Below, in pieces: positions 56,311-64,000 of a DNA stretch of 64,000 nucleotides. This DNA is from Arcobacteraceae bacterium. GTDB lineage: Bacteria; Campylobacterota; Campylobacteria; Campylobacterales; Arcobacteraceae. The DNA lies in the NCBI GenBank assembly GCA_028687375.1, contig JAQUAG010000001.1, forward strand, positions 62,001-126,000, in the 5' to 3' direction. The position numbers were made by a program, and so were the translations under genes. The notes beneath the pieces are model-generated. The model was given only the letters and a program-made list of their open reading frames with translations, searched no databases and was not told where the DNA came from. The stretch's first letter is position 1, and each line of letters starts with the position of its first letter.

Positions 56311-57044
56311 TTTTCAAAATTATCAGCTCTTTTTGATGCTAACATCAAAAAAACTTTCACGCTTATATAGATTTATTTACTTCTAATTCTTTTAACAAGT
56401 ACATTACTTTCTCAACTATACAATCACAAATCATATAACGCTTTCTACAAAGGGAATGCCTATAGTAAAAATTATAATGAAGGTATATGTAAAATATTTT
56501 TTAATATTATTATACTAGCTACAAAGGTTGTTATTAAACACGTATTTACCATATTACTTGTAGTATATACTTACTAAGAATGATTTATTTAAAGGAATTA
56601 GAATATGAAAATTCGTGTATATTACGAAAATAATCCTTTAAAGCCATAATCTCTAAAAACCCTTAAATAAAGGGTTCTGGTACAAACTCTTATTTTTAAA
56701 AATCAAAATCTTTACATAAAAATAGGCACGATTTTAGACTCTATTTTTGATGAAAAATTTTCATATTTTTTTCTAACTATTTTTGGTTATCTTTCTCTAT
56801 CTTTTTTATCTTCTTATTTGAATCTCCCATAAAATAGAGTTATCTTAGTTATCTGACTTATCTTAATAAATTTTGATAATAAAATCCAGAAAAACATATA
56901 CTTTTTTCTAGAAAAATATTTTTTATAAACAGCTATTAAAACCCATAAAATAGGTTTATTTTTACTAATGTTTTTTTAGAGGTGATATTTTGTTTTTTCA
57001 AAATATGAATATACATAAAGATATTTATAAAAAGGAAGAAAACA
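56311..57044. other. gene-poor border of the defence island
   Basis: More than 700 bases of very AT-rich DNA without a substantial ORF. Visible items are GATG-ctaa-CATC with flanking T and A runs (56330-56352), one 14-codon frame (56605-56649) and AACCCTT-aaata-AAGGGTT (56658-56676). No tRNA, integrase or att-like direct repeat was found. It looks like the scar or junction between the core chromosome and the island. Confidence 0.6.
56605..56649 (+). CDS. possible 14-residue leader peptide or gene stub
   Basis: ATG preceded by AAAGGAATTAGAAT encodes MKIRVYYENNPLKP and a stop, and the AACCCTT/AAGGGTT hairpin follows nine bases later. It could be a leader peptide before an attenuator or the leftover start of a deleted gene. 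Nothing beyond the ribosome binding site supports translation. Confidence 0.2.
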   Translation: MKIRVYYENNPLKP

Positions 57045-57263
57045 ATGAACGATATAAACCCAGCTACAGGCTTACCGATGTCAGGTGGAGGAATTGATGC
57101 AGGAGGTACACCTTATGGTTGTAGTTCAGACAATTTTGATGATGGAACAGGCGAATCAAGTGGTAATGATTTCAATAATATTGCTAATTACTGGAGCTGG
57201 AAAGTTGATGTAGTACTAATGCTGATTGCATTTGGTGTAAATATTTATTTTTGGGTACAGTAA
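57045..57263 (+). CDS. small NPATGLPM-motif membrane protein (72 aa)
   Basis: MNDINPATGLPMSGGGIDAGGTPYGCSS, a Ser/Asp/Gly-rich middle, then one C-terminal helix (VDVVLMLIAFGVNIYFWV). The NPATGLPMxGGxDxGGxPYG start recurs, to my recollection, in small uncharacterised proteins of varied bacteria. SD AAAAAGGAAG is strong. It lies 185 bases before the CBASS cyclase on the same strand and may be part of that unit or a separate mobile gene. Confidence 0.65.
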   Translation: MNDINPATGLPMSGGGIDAGGTPYGCSSDNFDDGTGESSGNDFNNIANYWSWKVDVVLMLIAFGVNIYFWVQ

Positions 57264-57448
57264 TCTATCACAAAAAAATTTGTTTTATTCTTTAATAAGG
57301 ATTGGATATAATTTTCTTTTATTATATTAATTTGATAGTTATATTTATATGCTGAAATATTTAATTTTTATAAGAATGTCCCATATTTCGAAATATATCT
57401 ATTAGTATTATTTTTCTTTTATGAAATTCTTAAAGGATATTCGAAACT

Positions 57449-58348
57449 ATGACAAAAAATTGGGAATCTACTTTTGCTTCATGGGCACAAGGACCAAGTG
57501 CAACAGAAAAAGAGCGAGCTGAAAATGCAGAAAGACAGATTAGAAAAGCCATTCAAACTAGTGATAAGTTGAAGAATAGAAATATAAAAGTTTTTACTCA
57601 AGGCTCTTACAGAAATAGAGTAAATGTTAAAAAAGATAGTGATGTTGATGTTGGTGTATTGTGTTATGACACATATTTCCCAGAATATCCTGATGATAAT
57701 GTAAAAGCAAAACTTGAGGAAAGTTCTAATTCAGCCACTTATAATTACGCTACATTCAAGAATGAACTTGAAGAAGCTCTTGTAGCATATTTTGGGCAAG
57801 CTGCTGTGACACGTGGTAAAAAAGCTTTTGATATAAAAGCAAATACTTATCGTGTAGAATCAGATGTCGCAGCATTTTTTGAGCATCGACGCTATACCTC
57901 GACTAGTCATTATTTATCTGGTGTAGAAATGATACCCGATGATTTCAACCCTTTCATGATCCGAAATTGGCCAGAGCAACATTACGAAAACGCTGTTAAT
58001 AAGAATGACTCGACGAACAGACGCTATAAAAGAATCGTAAGGATATTAAAATCTCTTTCTAATGAGATGTCATCTAAAGGTATTCAATCCGCTCAAAAAG
58101 CACCTAGCTTTTTAATTGAATGCCTAGTTTGGAACACACCAAATGAATACTTTAACCGTTCCTCCTATACAGCAGATGTTAGAGCTGTACTTGCACATCT
58201 CTTTAATAATACAAAGGCTGATGATAAATGTAATGAGTGGGGTGAAGTTAGTGAATTGAAATACTTATTTAGATCATCACAACCTTGGACCAGGCAGGAT
58301 GCACATAACTTTGTTAGTGATGCCTGGGATTATATAGGATTCGAATAA
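57449..58348 (+). CDS. CBASS cGAS/DncV-like nucleotidyltransferase (CD-NTase)
   Basis: A 299-residue polymerase-beta-like cyclase. The active site is FTQGSYRNRVNVKKDSDVDVGVL (G52-S53, Asp 65, Asp 67) with the third carboxylate in YRVESDVAAFF (Asp 139). The start W-x5-W-x-GPSATEKERAENAE is typical of bacterial CD-NTases. It should make a cyclic oligonucleotide when phage infects. Codon use is less AT-rich than that of the core genes, a sign of transfer. Its stop overlaps the effector start by one base. The product nucleotide cannot be predicted safely. Confidence 0.92.
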   Translation: MTKNWESTFASWAQGPSATEKERAENAERQIRKAIQTSDKLKNRNIKVFTQGSYRNRVNVKKDSDVDVGVLCYDTYFPEYPDDNVKAKLEESSNSATYNYATFKNELEEALVAYFGQAAVTRGKKAFDIKANTYRVESDVAAFFEHRRYTSTSHYLSGVEMIPDDFNPFMIRNWPEQHYENAVNKNDSTNRRYKRIVRILKSLSNEMSSKGIQSAQKAPSFLIECLVWNTPNEYFNRSSYTADVRAVLAHLFNNTKADDKCNEWGEVSELKYLFRSSQPWTRQDAHNFVSDAWDYIGFE

Positions 58349-58980
58349 TGCTTACAAGACTTCATATTTCATCTTTTATTGGGCTCACCATAGCTGTGTG
58401 GCTTATTGCACTTTGGATTCAAGGTATGCCGGTTTTAAGTGCTGATTTCATTAAACCGTTTGGTATTGTTGTAGGTGCTATAACATTAATAGTCACCTTG
58501 TTCAATAAATATGCTTGGTCTTGGATAATTTTTCGAGGTTGGTATGTTAAACGACCAGACCTTAGGGGTACATGGGAGGTTGAGCTAAAAAGTAGCTGGA
58601 TTAATCCTGAAACAAATGAACCAATTCCACCAATCACTGCCTATGCAACAATTAGACAGTCTTTAACATCACTAAGCTTTAGATTGATGACTCTAGAATC
58701 TCGTTCAGTATTGATTGCTCACAGTATTGAATCACAAGAAGAAGATAGTTTATTCAAGTTGGTTGGAGTTTATCGCAATGAACCGAAAATTGAACTTCAA
58801 GGAGACCGTAGTGAAATACATCATGGTTCATTTTCTCTAGAAATACACGGAAGTCCTGTTGTAGAACTTGAAGGCCATTACTGGACAGATCGAGGAACAA
58901 AGGGCAGTATGAAACTCACTAAAAAAATTGCAATATTTTGTGACACTTACAAACAGGCAAAAAGTCAATTTGAAAAATAA
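58348..58980 (+). CDS. Cap15-like CBASS effector (two TM helices plus beta-barrel)
   Basis: A 210-residue protein with helices near 10-28 (SSFIGLTIAVWLIALWI) and 36-54 (KPFGIVVGAITLIVTLFN), then a beta-rich domain beginning RPDLRGTWEVELKSSWINPE and ending HYWTDRGTKGSMKLTKK. This matches the S-2TM-beta / Cap15 effectors, which bind the cyclic nucleotide with the barrel and disrupt the inner membrane. Overlap with the CD-NTase gene makes a minimal type I CBASS pair. No Cap2/Cap3 genes are present. Confidence 0.85.
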   Translation: MLTRLHISSFIGLTIAVWLIALWIQGMPVLSADFIKPFGIVVGAITLIVTLFNKYAWSWIIFRGWYVKRPDLRGTWEVELKSSWINPETNEPIPPITAYATIRQSLTSLSFRLMTLESRSVLIAHSIESQEEDSLFKLVGVYRNEPKIELQGDRSEIHHGSFSLEIHGSPVVELEGHYWTDRGTKGSMKLTKKIAIFCDTYKQAKSQFEK

Positions 58981-59038
58981 AAAATCTTGCAAAAGATACC
59001 GTGATTATTCATTTGAAACATTTGGAGAATACTGAAAA

Positions 59039-59740
59039 ATGAAAGAAATACTTTATACTTTACAAGGTTTAGTAATCTTGTTCTCATTAGAACAATACTT
59101 GCGACAGAATAAAAAATGGGACATTGTCTTTGAATATTTAGAAACAGGCTTAAAAGCTTTTATAAATTGGCGTTCTGATGCCAATATTATTGAAGAAATG
59201 AAAGTCATTCCTGATTTATTTTCAAAACTAGCTTTTCTAGCACTTGCATTTATCTTTTTAACAATGTGGTTGAAGATAGACAATATTGCAGTTTTGCAAG
59301 CTTTACTCGGCATAATCATGTTAAGTATTACTACAATTTTCTCTTTTAACTGGGTCTTTAAACATCGTGAAACCATTAAAGAATTCAAACCTGTTATGTA
59401 TATTTATGGTTTAGTAGGATTAATCATTTTAGTGAATATTTTTGTCTCAGAAATATATCCAAGTGATCTTATATCAATAGCGAATCAATACAATTTAACT
59501 ATACCAACAAAATATGAAATTGCCATAAGTTTTCTTTTCTATTTCTCTTTAGCAATATTATCATTTTATGTGTTCATGTGGATGTTTGCTTTAATTTTTC
59601 CGATTTCAATATTGATTATATTGTTTACTACCTCTAAACTATCTGGATATATAAGGCTAAAACTGAATAAACAAAGTTTTATTGGATTGATAGGGGTATT
59701 GCAAATAGTTGTACTTTTTGGTTTATACAAATATACATAA
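59039..59740 (+). CDS. island membrane protein of unknown function (233 aa)
   Basis: Five predicted helices (for example KLAFLALAFIFLTMWL, VMYIYGLVGLIILVNIFV, ISFLFYFSLAILSFYVFMWMFALIF and SFIGLIGVLQIVVLFGLY). No motif recognised. It follows the Cap15-like gene by 58 bases on the same strand but is more AT-rich, so it may be a third component or an independent insertion. Its stop is 16 bases from the stop of the convergent reverse transcriptase gene. Confidence 0.6.
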   Translation: MKEILYTLQGLVILFSLEQYLRQNKKWDIVFEYLETGLKAFINWRSDANIIEEMKVIPDLFSKLAFLALAFIFLTMWLKIDNIAVLQALLGIIMLSITTIFSFNWVFKHRETIKEFKPVMYIYGLVGLIILVNIFVSEIYPSDLISIANQYNLTIPTKYEIAISFLFYFSLAILSFYVFMWMFALIFPISILIILFTTSKLSGYIRLKLNKQSFIGLIGVLQIVVLFGLYKYT

Positions 59741-59756
59741 TCAATATATTATATAA

Positions 59757-61490
59757 TTAAAGTGAAAAATAGTCCTTTTCATCCAAAGTTAAACCAGCTA
59801 AATATAATTTTTCTTTACTATCATATTTACTAAACAATTTTTTTAGCATATTCTCATGCAATGTATTTAATCTTAATGACAATATTTCATCATTGTAAGA
59901 AAAATCATTTAATAATCTTTCTGTAGGAGCTTGTACATTACAAAATAGGAGAAAGTTTTTTATCTGATTGTTTTGTATTTGTTCAATTTCTATACTTTTA
60001 TTCAATAGAATTAATCCATATAAAGATAATACACCTAATGAGTACAGCTGTGTGTTATCATCGGCTTTTAATAATGTTTTGTTGATTTTTGGAAGAGATA
60101 AAGAATTTGCTTTAGATATTTCTACAAATGTTAAAATAGATTTACCACCAATACTTAATATATTTGAAATATCATTTATTATTAAAGCCTCAACGACAGA
60201 TTTTGTTTCAAAAAACTCTTTTGTCGTAGGTATTAAAGGTAATAGCTTATCCTCAAATTCACTTACATCAAATAAATAAATGAGTCTATTTATATAGAAA
60301 TGATACTTTTTAAGCAACACTTTTTGATTCACATTTTGTTCAGATATGGCAACTTTATCCAAAGATTTTAAACTTTCAATATAGAATTTCTTCAACTTTA
60401 TAGCTCTATCTACAAGCTTTTCAACAGTCAAAGATTTTCTATAACTTTTTAAAGGATTATAATAACTTAGCCACTTTACAAAAGATTGCCAGCCACCATA
60501 TCTTGAGTTTATGTAAAGTTTATACACAGGAAGTGAAATTTTATTGTCTTTTAGTTGCTTTTGTATTTCTGATGCAGTGTCTTGCATGGATAAGTAAAGT
60601 TGTATGTCATTGAGCAAGTTAATAAATTCATCATTATGACCAATTTCGCTAGTAAGAAGCTTCCATTCTACTAAATCTAATTCTTGATATTTTTCTTGAT
60701 TTAAAATAGCACCTTTACTTTTAGGTATTTTTTCATCTAAAATAGCTTTTACAAATTCGACATTGTCTTGATTGTCAATAATTACAATATCATCGACATA
60801 TCTAAAATATCTATCTCCAAAAATTTCATACATTTCATTATCAAATGATTTTAAAGTGATACTACCTAAAAGATGACCAATATCAGGATTGACTGGTATC
60901 CCTGATACTGTAACATCAAGAGATGATTTGATGAAATCTAAAATACCACTTTTGATTTTTTCATCAATATTACTTTGTTCGATATAGTTAGAAAAATTTT
61001 CATAAACAAAAGATTTGTCCATACTAGGATAATAATTGCTCAAATCAAAAACAAAAGCCCTTAGATTTGTGTCTTCTGCTAATTTATTTGAGATAGAAAT
61101 ATTTCTGTTGCGATAACCTTTATAGTAGTATGAATAATTATAACTAGCATAATCTTCTGCGAGGTAATAGCTAAAATTTTGTGAATTGTTTTTAAATATT
61201 TCCTCTTTTGATAATATAGACAAAATATATGCTTCCACAAGTAGAGTTGTAGGACTACCTATATAAAAAGTACGATGATTTAACTTATCTTCTTCATCAA
61301 TCTTTTTAAACCATTGATATTCAAAATAAGACCATTTTGATGTTGTAGTTAATTTTCGTTCACAATAGCTTTGTAGCCATTTTAAATTGTGTTGATTATC
61401 AAGTAACAACCTAAGAGCTACATATGTAGCTGGAGAAGTTCGTCTGCTTGAATTAATGGCTCTAAGTGCTATTTTCTTTATATCTATCAT
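59757..61490 (-). CDS. reverse transcriptase of a probable defence operon
   Basis: A 577-residue protein. RT motifs: AFVFDLSNYYPSMDKSFVYE (first catalytic Asp, residue 149), VTVSGIPVNPDIGHLLGSI (motif B, about 195-211), and FRYVDDIVII (YVDD at 231-234). The C-terminal 290 residues are helical and lack group II intron maturase and endonuclease domains and the CRISPR-Cas1 fusion. No msr-msd-like DNA is next to it. It overlaps the preceding gene by 4 bases. It fits the UG/Abi-like defence RTs; the exact class is not assigned. Confidence 0.88.
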   Translation of the reverse strand: MIDIKKIALRAINSSRRTSPATYVALRLLLDNQHNLKWLQSYCERKLTTTSKWSYFEYQWFKKIDEEDKLNHRTFYIGSPTTLLVEAYILSILSKEEIFKNNSQNFSYYLAEDYASYNYSYYYKGYRNRNISISNKLAEDTNLRAFVFDLSNYYPSMDKSFVYENFSNYIEQSNIDEKIKSGILDFIKSSLDVTVSGIPVNPDIGHLLGSITLKSFDNEMYEIFGDRYFRYVDDIVIIDNQDNVEFVKAILDEKIPKSKGAILNQEKYQELDLVEWKLLTSEIGHNDEFINLLNDIQLYLSMQDTASEIQKQLKDNKISLPVYKLYINSRYGGWQSFVKWLSYYNPLKSYRKSLTVEKLVDRAIKLKKFYIESLKSLDKVAISEQNVNQKVLLKKYHFYINRLIYLFDVSEFEDKLLPLIPTTKEFFETKSVVEALIINDISNILSIGGKSILTFVEISKANSLSLPKINKTLLKADDNTQLYSLGVLSLYGLILLNKSIEIEQIQNNQIKNFLLFCNVQAPTERLLNDFSYNDEILSLRLNTLHENMLKKLFSKYDSKEKLYLAGLTLDEKDYFSL

Positions 61491-62401
61491 TTGTCTTGCC
61501 CATCTATAATTAATCTTAAGCCAGATATATTGCCTCTTAGCTCATTTAAAGAAGTTGGATGAATAAATTTAAATTCTCTTGTTGAAATTTCACAGGCATC
61601 GCTATTTGAATCAGTAAATTGTGCCCAAAGTTTTTTGATTGAATCGATTAACATTCCAATTTTTACAAATAACTTTTCTGCTTTTTTAAAATTTCCAGGT
61701 TCTATCCACAAAATAGTAGAATTTTTGCCGATGGTAGCAACATAGTCCAAAACAGTACGGAATGAATCATCAAAATTATTATTCGTACCTGTAGCACCTG
61801 AAAAATTAGAAAAAAATACAAAATGTTCATCTGCTTGAGTAGTAAAAAATTGATGCATTAATTTCATTGTCTCAGTGTTACTTGTGGCATCCCACTGTTG
61901 TGTTGAGTATGATATATTAATCCCAACTCTCAACAACTCTTTCGATATTGAATTCATCATTTCAGTAAAAATACTTAAAGCATCACTTGAATAATCAGCA
62001 CCTATAATTTCAATATTTAATGGCAAAGTTGGATAATACTTGTGTTGTCTTAATGTAAAAAAAGTAGTAAGTAAACCAACCAATCCTGCACCGCTTCCAC
62101 ATGGCAAATATAATATCTTTAAGGTTTTATCTGAAAATACAGTCGCTAATTGTGATGCAATATGATTTAAATCTCCATCTGGATTTATCACAACATACTG
62201 TGATCTTACAGCACCATTTGGGAATCTTCCTACAAAATGATTTATTGCTTCATCTTCCTCATTCCCACCTATTGAACCTTGCAAATTTACTTTTGATTCT
62301 TCAAATTTACCAAGTGCATTTAACTTATCAATATATGATTTTATTAATAGTGGTGATAGTTTTAACTGCTTATTTTCAAATAGGTCTGATGGAATTTTCA
62401 T
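61487..62401 (-). CDS. Rossmann/methyltransferase-like protein of the RT operon
   Basis: A 304-residue protein. TLKILYLPCGSGAGLVGLLTTFF followed by LNIEIIGADYSSDALSIFTEMM resembles motif I and the acidic motif II of SAM-dependent methyltransferases, and STILWIEPGNFKKAEKLF could be a later strand. The first loop reads PCGSGAG, not the usual DxGxGxG. It could methylate a nucleic acid or protein or only bind a nucleotide. Four-base overlaps on both sides place it firmly in the operon. Confidence 0.65.
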   Translation of the reverse strand: MKIPSDLFENKQLKLSPLLIKSYIDKLNALGKFEESKVNLQGSIGGNEEDEAINHFVGRFPNGAVRSQYVVINPDGDLNHIASQLATVFSDKTLKILYLPCGSGAGLVGLLTTFFTLRQHKYYPTLPLNIEIIGADYSSDALSIFTEMMNSISKELLRVGINISYSTQQWDATSNTETMKLMHQFFTTQADEHFVFFSNFSGATGTNNNFDDSFRTVLDYVATIGKNSTILWIEPGNFKKAEKLFVKIGMLIDSIKKLWAQFTDSNSDACEISTREFKFIHPTSLNELRGNISGLRLIIDGQDK

Positions 62402-63276
62402 TTTATTACCTCAAATTTAAATTCTTTTGGATTTTCATCGTGAGGATAAAAACTTTTTATTTTATACACGACTGTTGTAAAAGGCTCATATATTTTGATA
62501 GCTTTTTCAATATCAAATCCCATTAGCCAATTACACTCAATTTCTAGCTCATCTTTATACTTTATTGCAAATAATTCTGTTTCATCAATAACTTCTAGAA
62601 CACTATCATTTTGAACTACACTTTTGACATATTCAAAAAAACTTTTATCAATAAAAAAGTTACTGCCATCTATCCCTGCTTTTGAACCTAAACTTTCGAT
62701 AATATAAGACTTAGATAAAGCAGTATTCATTTGTAGTGGTCGAGGATTATGCATTAATGCATAATCCCCAGTATTTATAGCTAACTGGGATTTTTGATTT
62801 TTGTCTTTTTTTGTATAGTTATAAACTAAATCATCTACTGTAATTTCATCTAAAAAACTATTGAATCTCTCTCCATAGGATAAAACTGTTCTAGCTCCAA
62901 TATTATCGTTTTTATTTACATTCACATGTGAGATAATAATATTTCTAATCCACATTGAAATTTCGAAGAGTTGATTAATCATCGCAGTATCTCTCCAAAC
63001 TAATGGTATTGTCCTTACAATCCCATCATTTAAAATAAAAATGTACTCATTTATAGAAGCAAAATTAAGATAATGATGTCGATAAAAGTTTTTTAGTCTT
63101 AAGTCAATTTGTTGCCATTTTTCATAATCTAATTCCCATTGATTTTTATAAAAGTCTTTGCCAAATCCTAGTAAATCACTCCAAACTGTTAAATTTTTAA
63201 TAATCTCAAATTGTTTATTTTGAGATTTTTTATCTTTTTCATCTAGTCCTGAAAAATATTCCATATTCTCTGTCAT
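62398..63276 (-). CDS. unrecognised protein of the RT operon (292 aa)
   Basis: Sequence landmarks are VWSDLLGFGKDFYKNQWELDYEKW, FASINEYIFILNDGIVRTIPLVWRD, GARTVLSYGERFNSFLDEITVDDLVYNYTKKDKN, and PRPLQMNTALSKSYIIESLGSKAGIDGSNFFID. No known catalytic motif. The strongly patterned, Gly-containing blocks suggest a conserved family rather than a decayed gene. It abuts the upstream stop codon (TAAATG) and overlaps the next start. Confidence 0.65.
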   Translation of the reverse strand: MTENMEYFSGLDEKDKKSQNKQFEIIKNLTVWSDLLGFGKDFYKNQWELDYEKWQQIDLRLKNFYRHHYLNFASINEYIFILNDGIVRTIPLVWRDTAMINQLFEISMWIRNIIISHVNVNKNDNIGARTVLSYGERFNSFLDEITVDDLVYNYTKKDKNQKSQLAINTGDYALMHNPRPLQMNTALSKSYIIESLGSKAGIDGSNFFIDKSFFEYVKSVVQNDSVLEVIDETELFAIKYKDELEIECNWLMGFDIEKAIKIYEPFTTVVYKIKSFYPHDENPKEFKFEVIK

Positions 63277-63999
63277 TTAATTATCTTTCATATTCCATAA
63301 TTGTGGAAATACAGGCATTCTAAAGTGTCTATTTGATATTAAAATTAAAGGAAATAATCCGTGTTTAACACTTGATAAGTTTTTAATATCAATAAAATTG
63401 TCACTATCATGAATTTCTTCCATTAATTTGGCAAAATCTTTAGGATGTTTGTGTATTGTAATTGGGGCTTCAGCATATCCACATTTATATGCGGCATTAG
63501 ATATGTACATAAATTTTTCTATATCAACATCAGGATACCAGATTTGTAGTGTTGATTTTTCATAAATTTCTGTTGATACATGATGAATAAATTTATAACT
63601 TTCGATTAAGCCAAGTGATATACACCATTGAGCCAAGATTGGTAACATTGTTGAAGTTTGAATATATTCTTCTTTATTTGCACCATCTTTTAAATTGAGT
63701 TCTACTAACTCATCAAAATTATCAGAATCAATTGGAAAATATTTCCCTTGAGCATTATATGCAAATTGTATATGAGAAATTAAATTACTTATCCATTCAT
63801 CTATAAAATCAATTTCATTCCATAAATTTAAGAGCAATATTGCCAATGAAATATCAATGATATGCTCATCATACACGGGGTTATACATAGCTTTATGATT
63901 TTGGATGTATATTTTTAACAAGCTAGATATATGTTGAGAGTAATTTAGATATTCTTTGTTTTCAGTTTGAAAACCTGTAAAGTAACATAAATGACCAAG
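63277..63999 (-). CDS. unrecognised protein of the RT operon, 5' end cut by the window
   Basis: The frame is open to the right edge (its first visible codons read LGHLCYFTGFQTENKEYL), so this is the C-terminal part of a larger protein; a TTG at 63921 is not a credible start. The visible part is helical: VYDEHIIDISLAILLLNLWNEIDFIDEWISNLISHIQFAYN, GKYFPIDSDNFDELVELN, and the ending RHFRMPVFPQLWN. No enzyme motif seen. It is first of the visible operon genes and abuts the next without a gap. Confidence 0.6.
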   Translation of the reverse strand, partial: LGHLCYFTGFQTENKEYLNYSQHISSLLKIYIQNHKAMYNPVYDEHIIDISLAILLLNLWNEIDFIDEWISNLISHIQFAYNAQGKYFPIDSDNFDELVELNLKDGANKEEYIQTSTMLPILAQWCISLGLIESYKFIHHVSTEIYEKSTLQIWYPDVDIEKFMYISNAAYKCGYAEAPITIHKHPKDFAKLMEEIHDSDNFIDIKNLSSVKHGLFPLILISNRHFRMPVFPQLWNMKDN

Positions 64000-64000
64000 T

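Noticed and set aside
59741-61490. Retron (RT with msr-msd)
   Set aside because: There is no non-coding space next to the RT gene for an msr-msd RNA: 16 bases at the 3' side and a 4-base overlap at the 5' side. An RNA further upstream, outside the window, is not excluded.
59757-61490. Group II intron maturase
   Set aside because: No maturase X or HNH-type endonuclease domain is visible after the RT motifs and no intron-like structure surrounds the gene.
63277-63921. Complete 214-residue protein starting at TTG 63921
   Set aside because: The frame stays open to the right edge of the window, and no ribosome binding site precedes the TTG.

Overview
The window is a stretch of a strongly AT-rich chromosome from Campylobacterota (former Epsilonproteobacteria), most likely Arcobacteraceae or a Sulfurimonas-like relative. 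This rests on the gene content: an ArsS/ArsR-like two-component pair, a uppS-prepilin peptidase-lptF-truA string, a gapA-pgk-tpiA-fabI block beside nadD and rsfS, and many small proteins that I know only from this phylum. No rRNA, tRNA, CRISPR array or intact transposase was seen.

Layout. 1-4229: two overlapping c-di-GMP sensor proteins (a GGDEF protein cut by the left edge, then a PAS-GGDEF-EAL protein). 4322-8352: a signal-less NMT1/THI5-like protein, an outer-membrane-type protein, a lipocalin, and a phasin-like protein next to an UbiB-type kinase. 8372-12000: a small accessory patch with two ORF6N genes, a decayed third, hairpin-rich DNA and a TPR protein. 12118-17869: an EAL protein, three small conserved proteins, pdxH, a Crp/Fnr regulator, and an ArsRS-like pair with a Spy-like protein. 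17959-24034: a further ORF6N gene, a nitrosative-stress-like operon (hemerythrin, DUF2249, NnrS-like membrane protein) behind a perfect FNR/DNR-type box, a MORN-repeat lipid-exported protein and an HMA metal-binding protein. 24174-35011: glmU, an inserted restriction-modification cassette (C5 methyltransferase and two different PD-(D/E)xK-type proteins), then coaBC-uppS-pilD-lptF-truA, a REC-PAS protein and a cytochrome c. 35045-40097: an FmdE-like gene with a second perfect FNR-type box, then proA-formate dehydrogenase-like-retropepsin-yraN read leftward. 40312-50246: hemH, a MATE exporter and the leftward lysA-MCP-pheA-hisC-PRT-dxs run. 50530-56310: the gapA-pgk-gap2-tpiA-fabI operon and the divergent nadD-rsfS.

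56311-64000 is a defence island. It holds a small NPATGLP-motif membrane protein, a CBASS cyclase (CD-NTase) with a Cap15-like two-TM beta-barrel effector, and a further membrane protein. Facing these is a tightly coupled leftward operon of at least four genes ending in a reverse transcriptase with an intact YVDD motif, preceded by a Rossmann/methyltransferase-like protein and two unrecognised proteins; the first gene runs off the right edge. This RT operon is the best candidate for an undescribed system.

Three non-coding signals tie the window together. (1) A motif close to TGTCAnnTTGCAAT occurs five times, each 50-63 bases from the start codon of an accessory gene (three ORF6N genes, the TPR gene, the methyltransferase). 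(2) A structured element of about 105-130 bases occurs before pdxH and before the 20908-21438 gene, with compensatory changes in at least three stems and mutually exclusive pairings. (3) Two perfect TTGAT-N4-ATCAA boxes at the same distance from their genes match the recognition helix of the Crp/Fnr protein encoded at 14904.

Several starts were moved from the longest open frame to an internal codon with a better ribosome binding site (13745, 18489, 21438, 30500, 34793, 35995, 36794, 40097, 44521, 47140, 55353).
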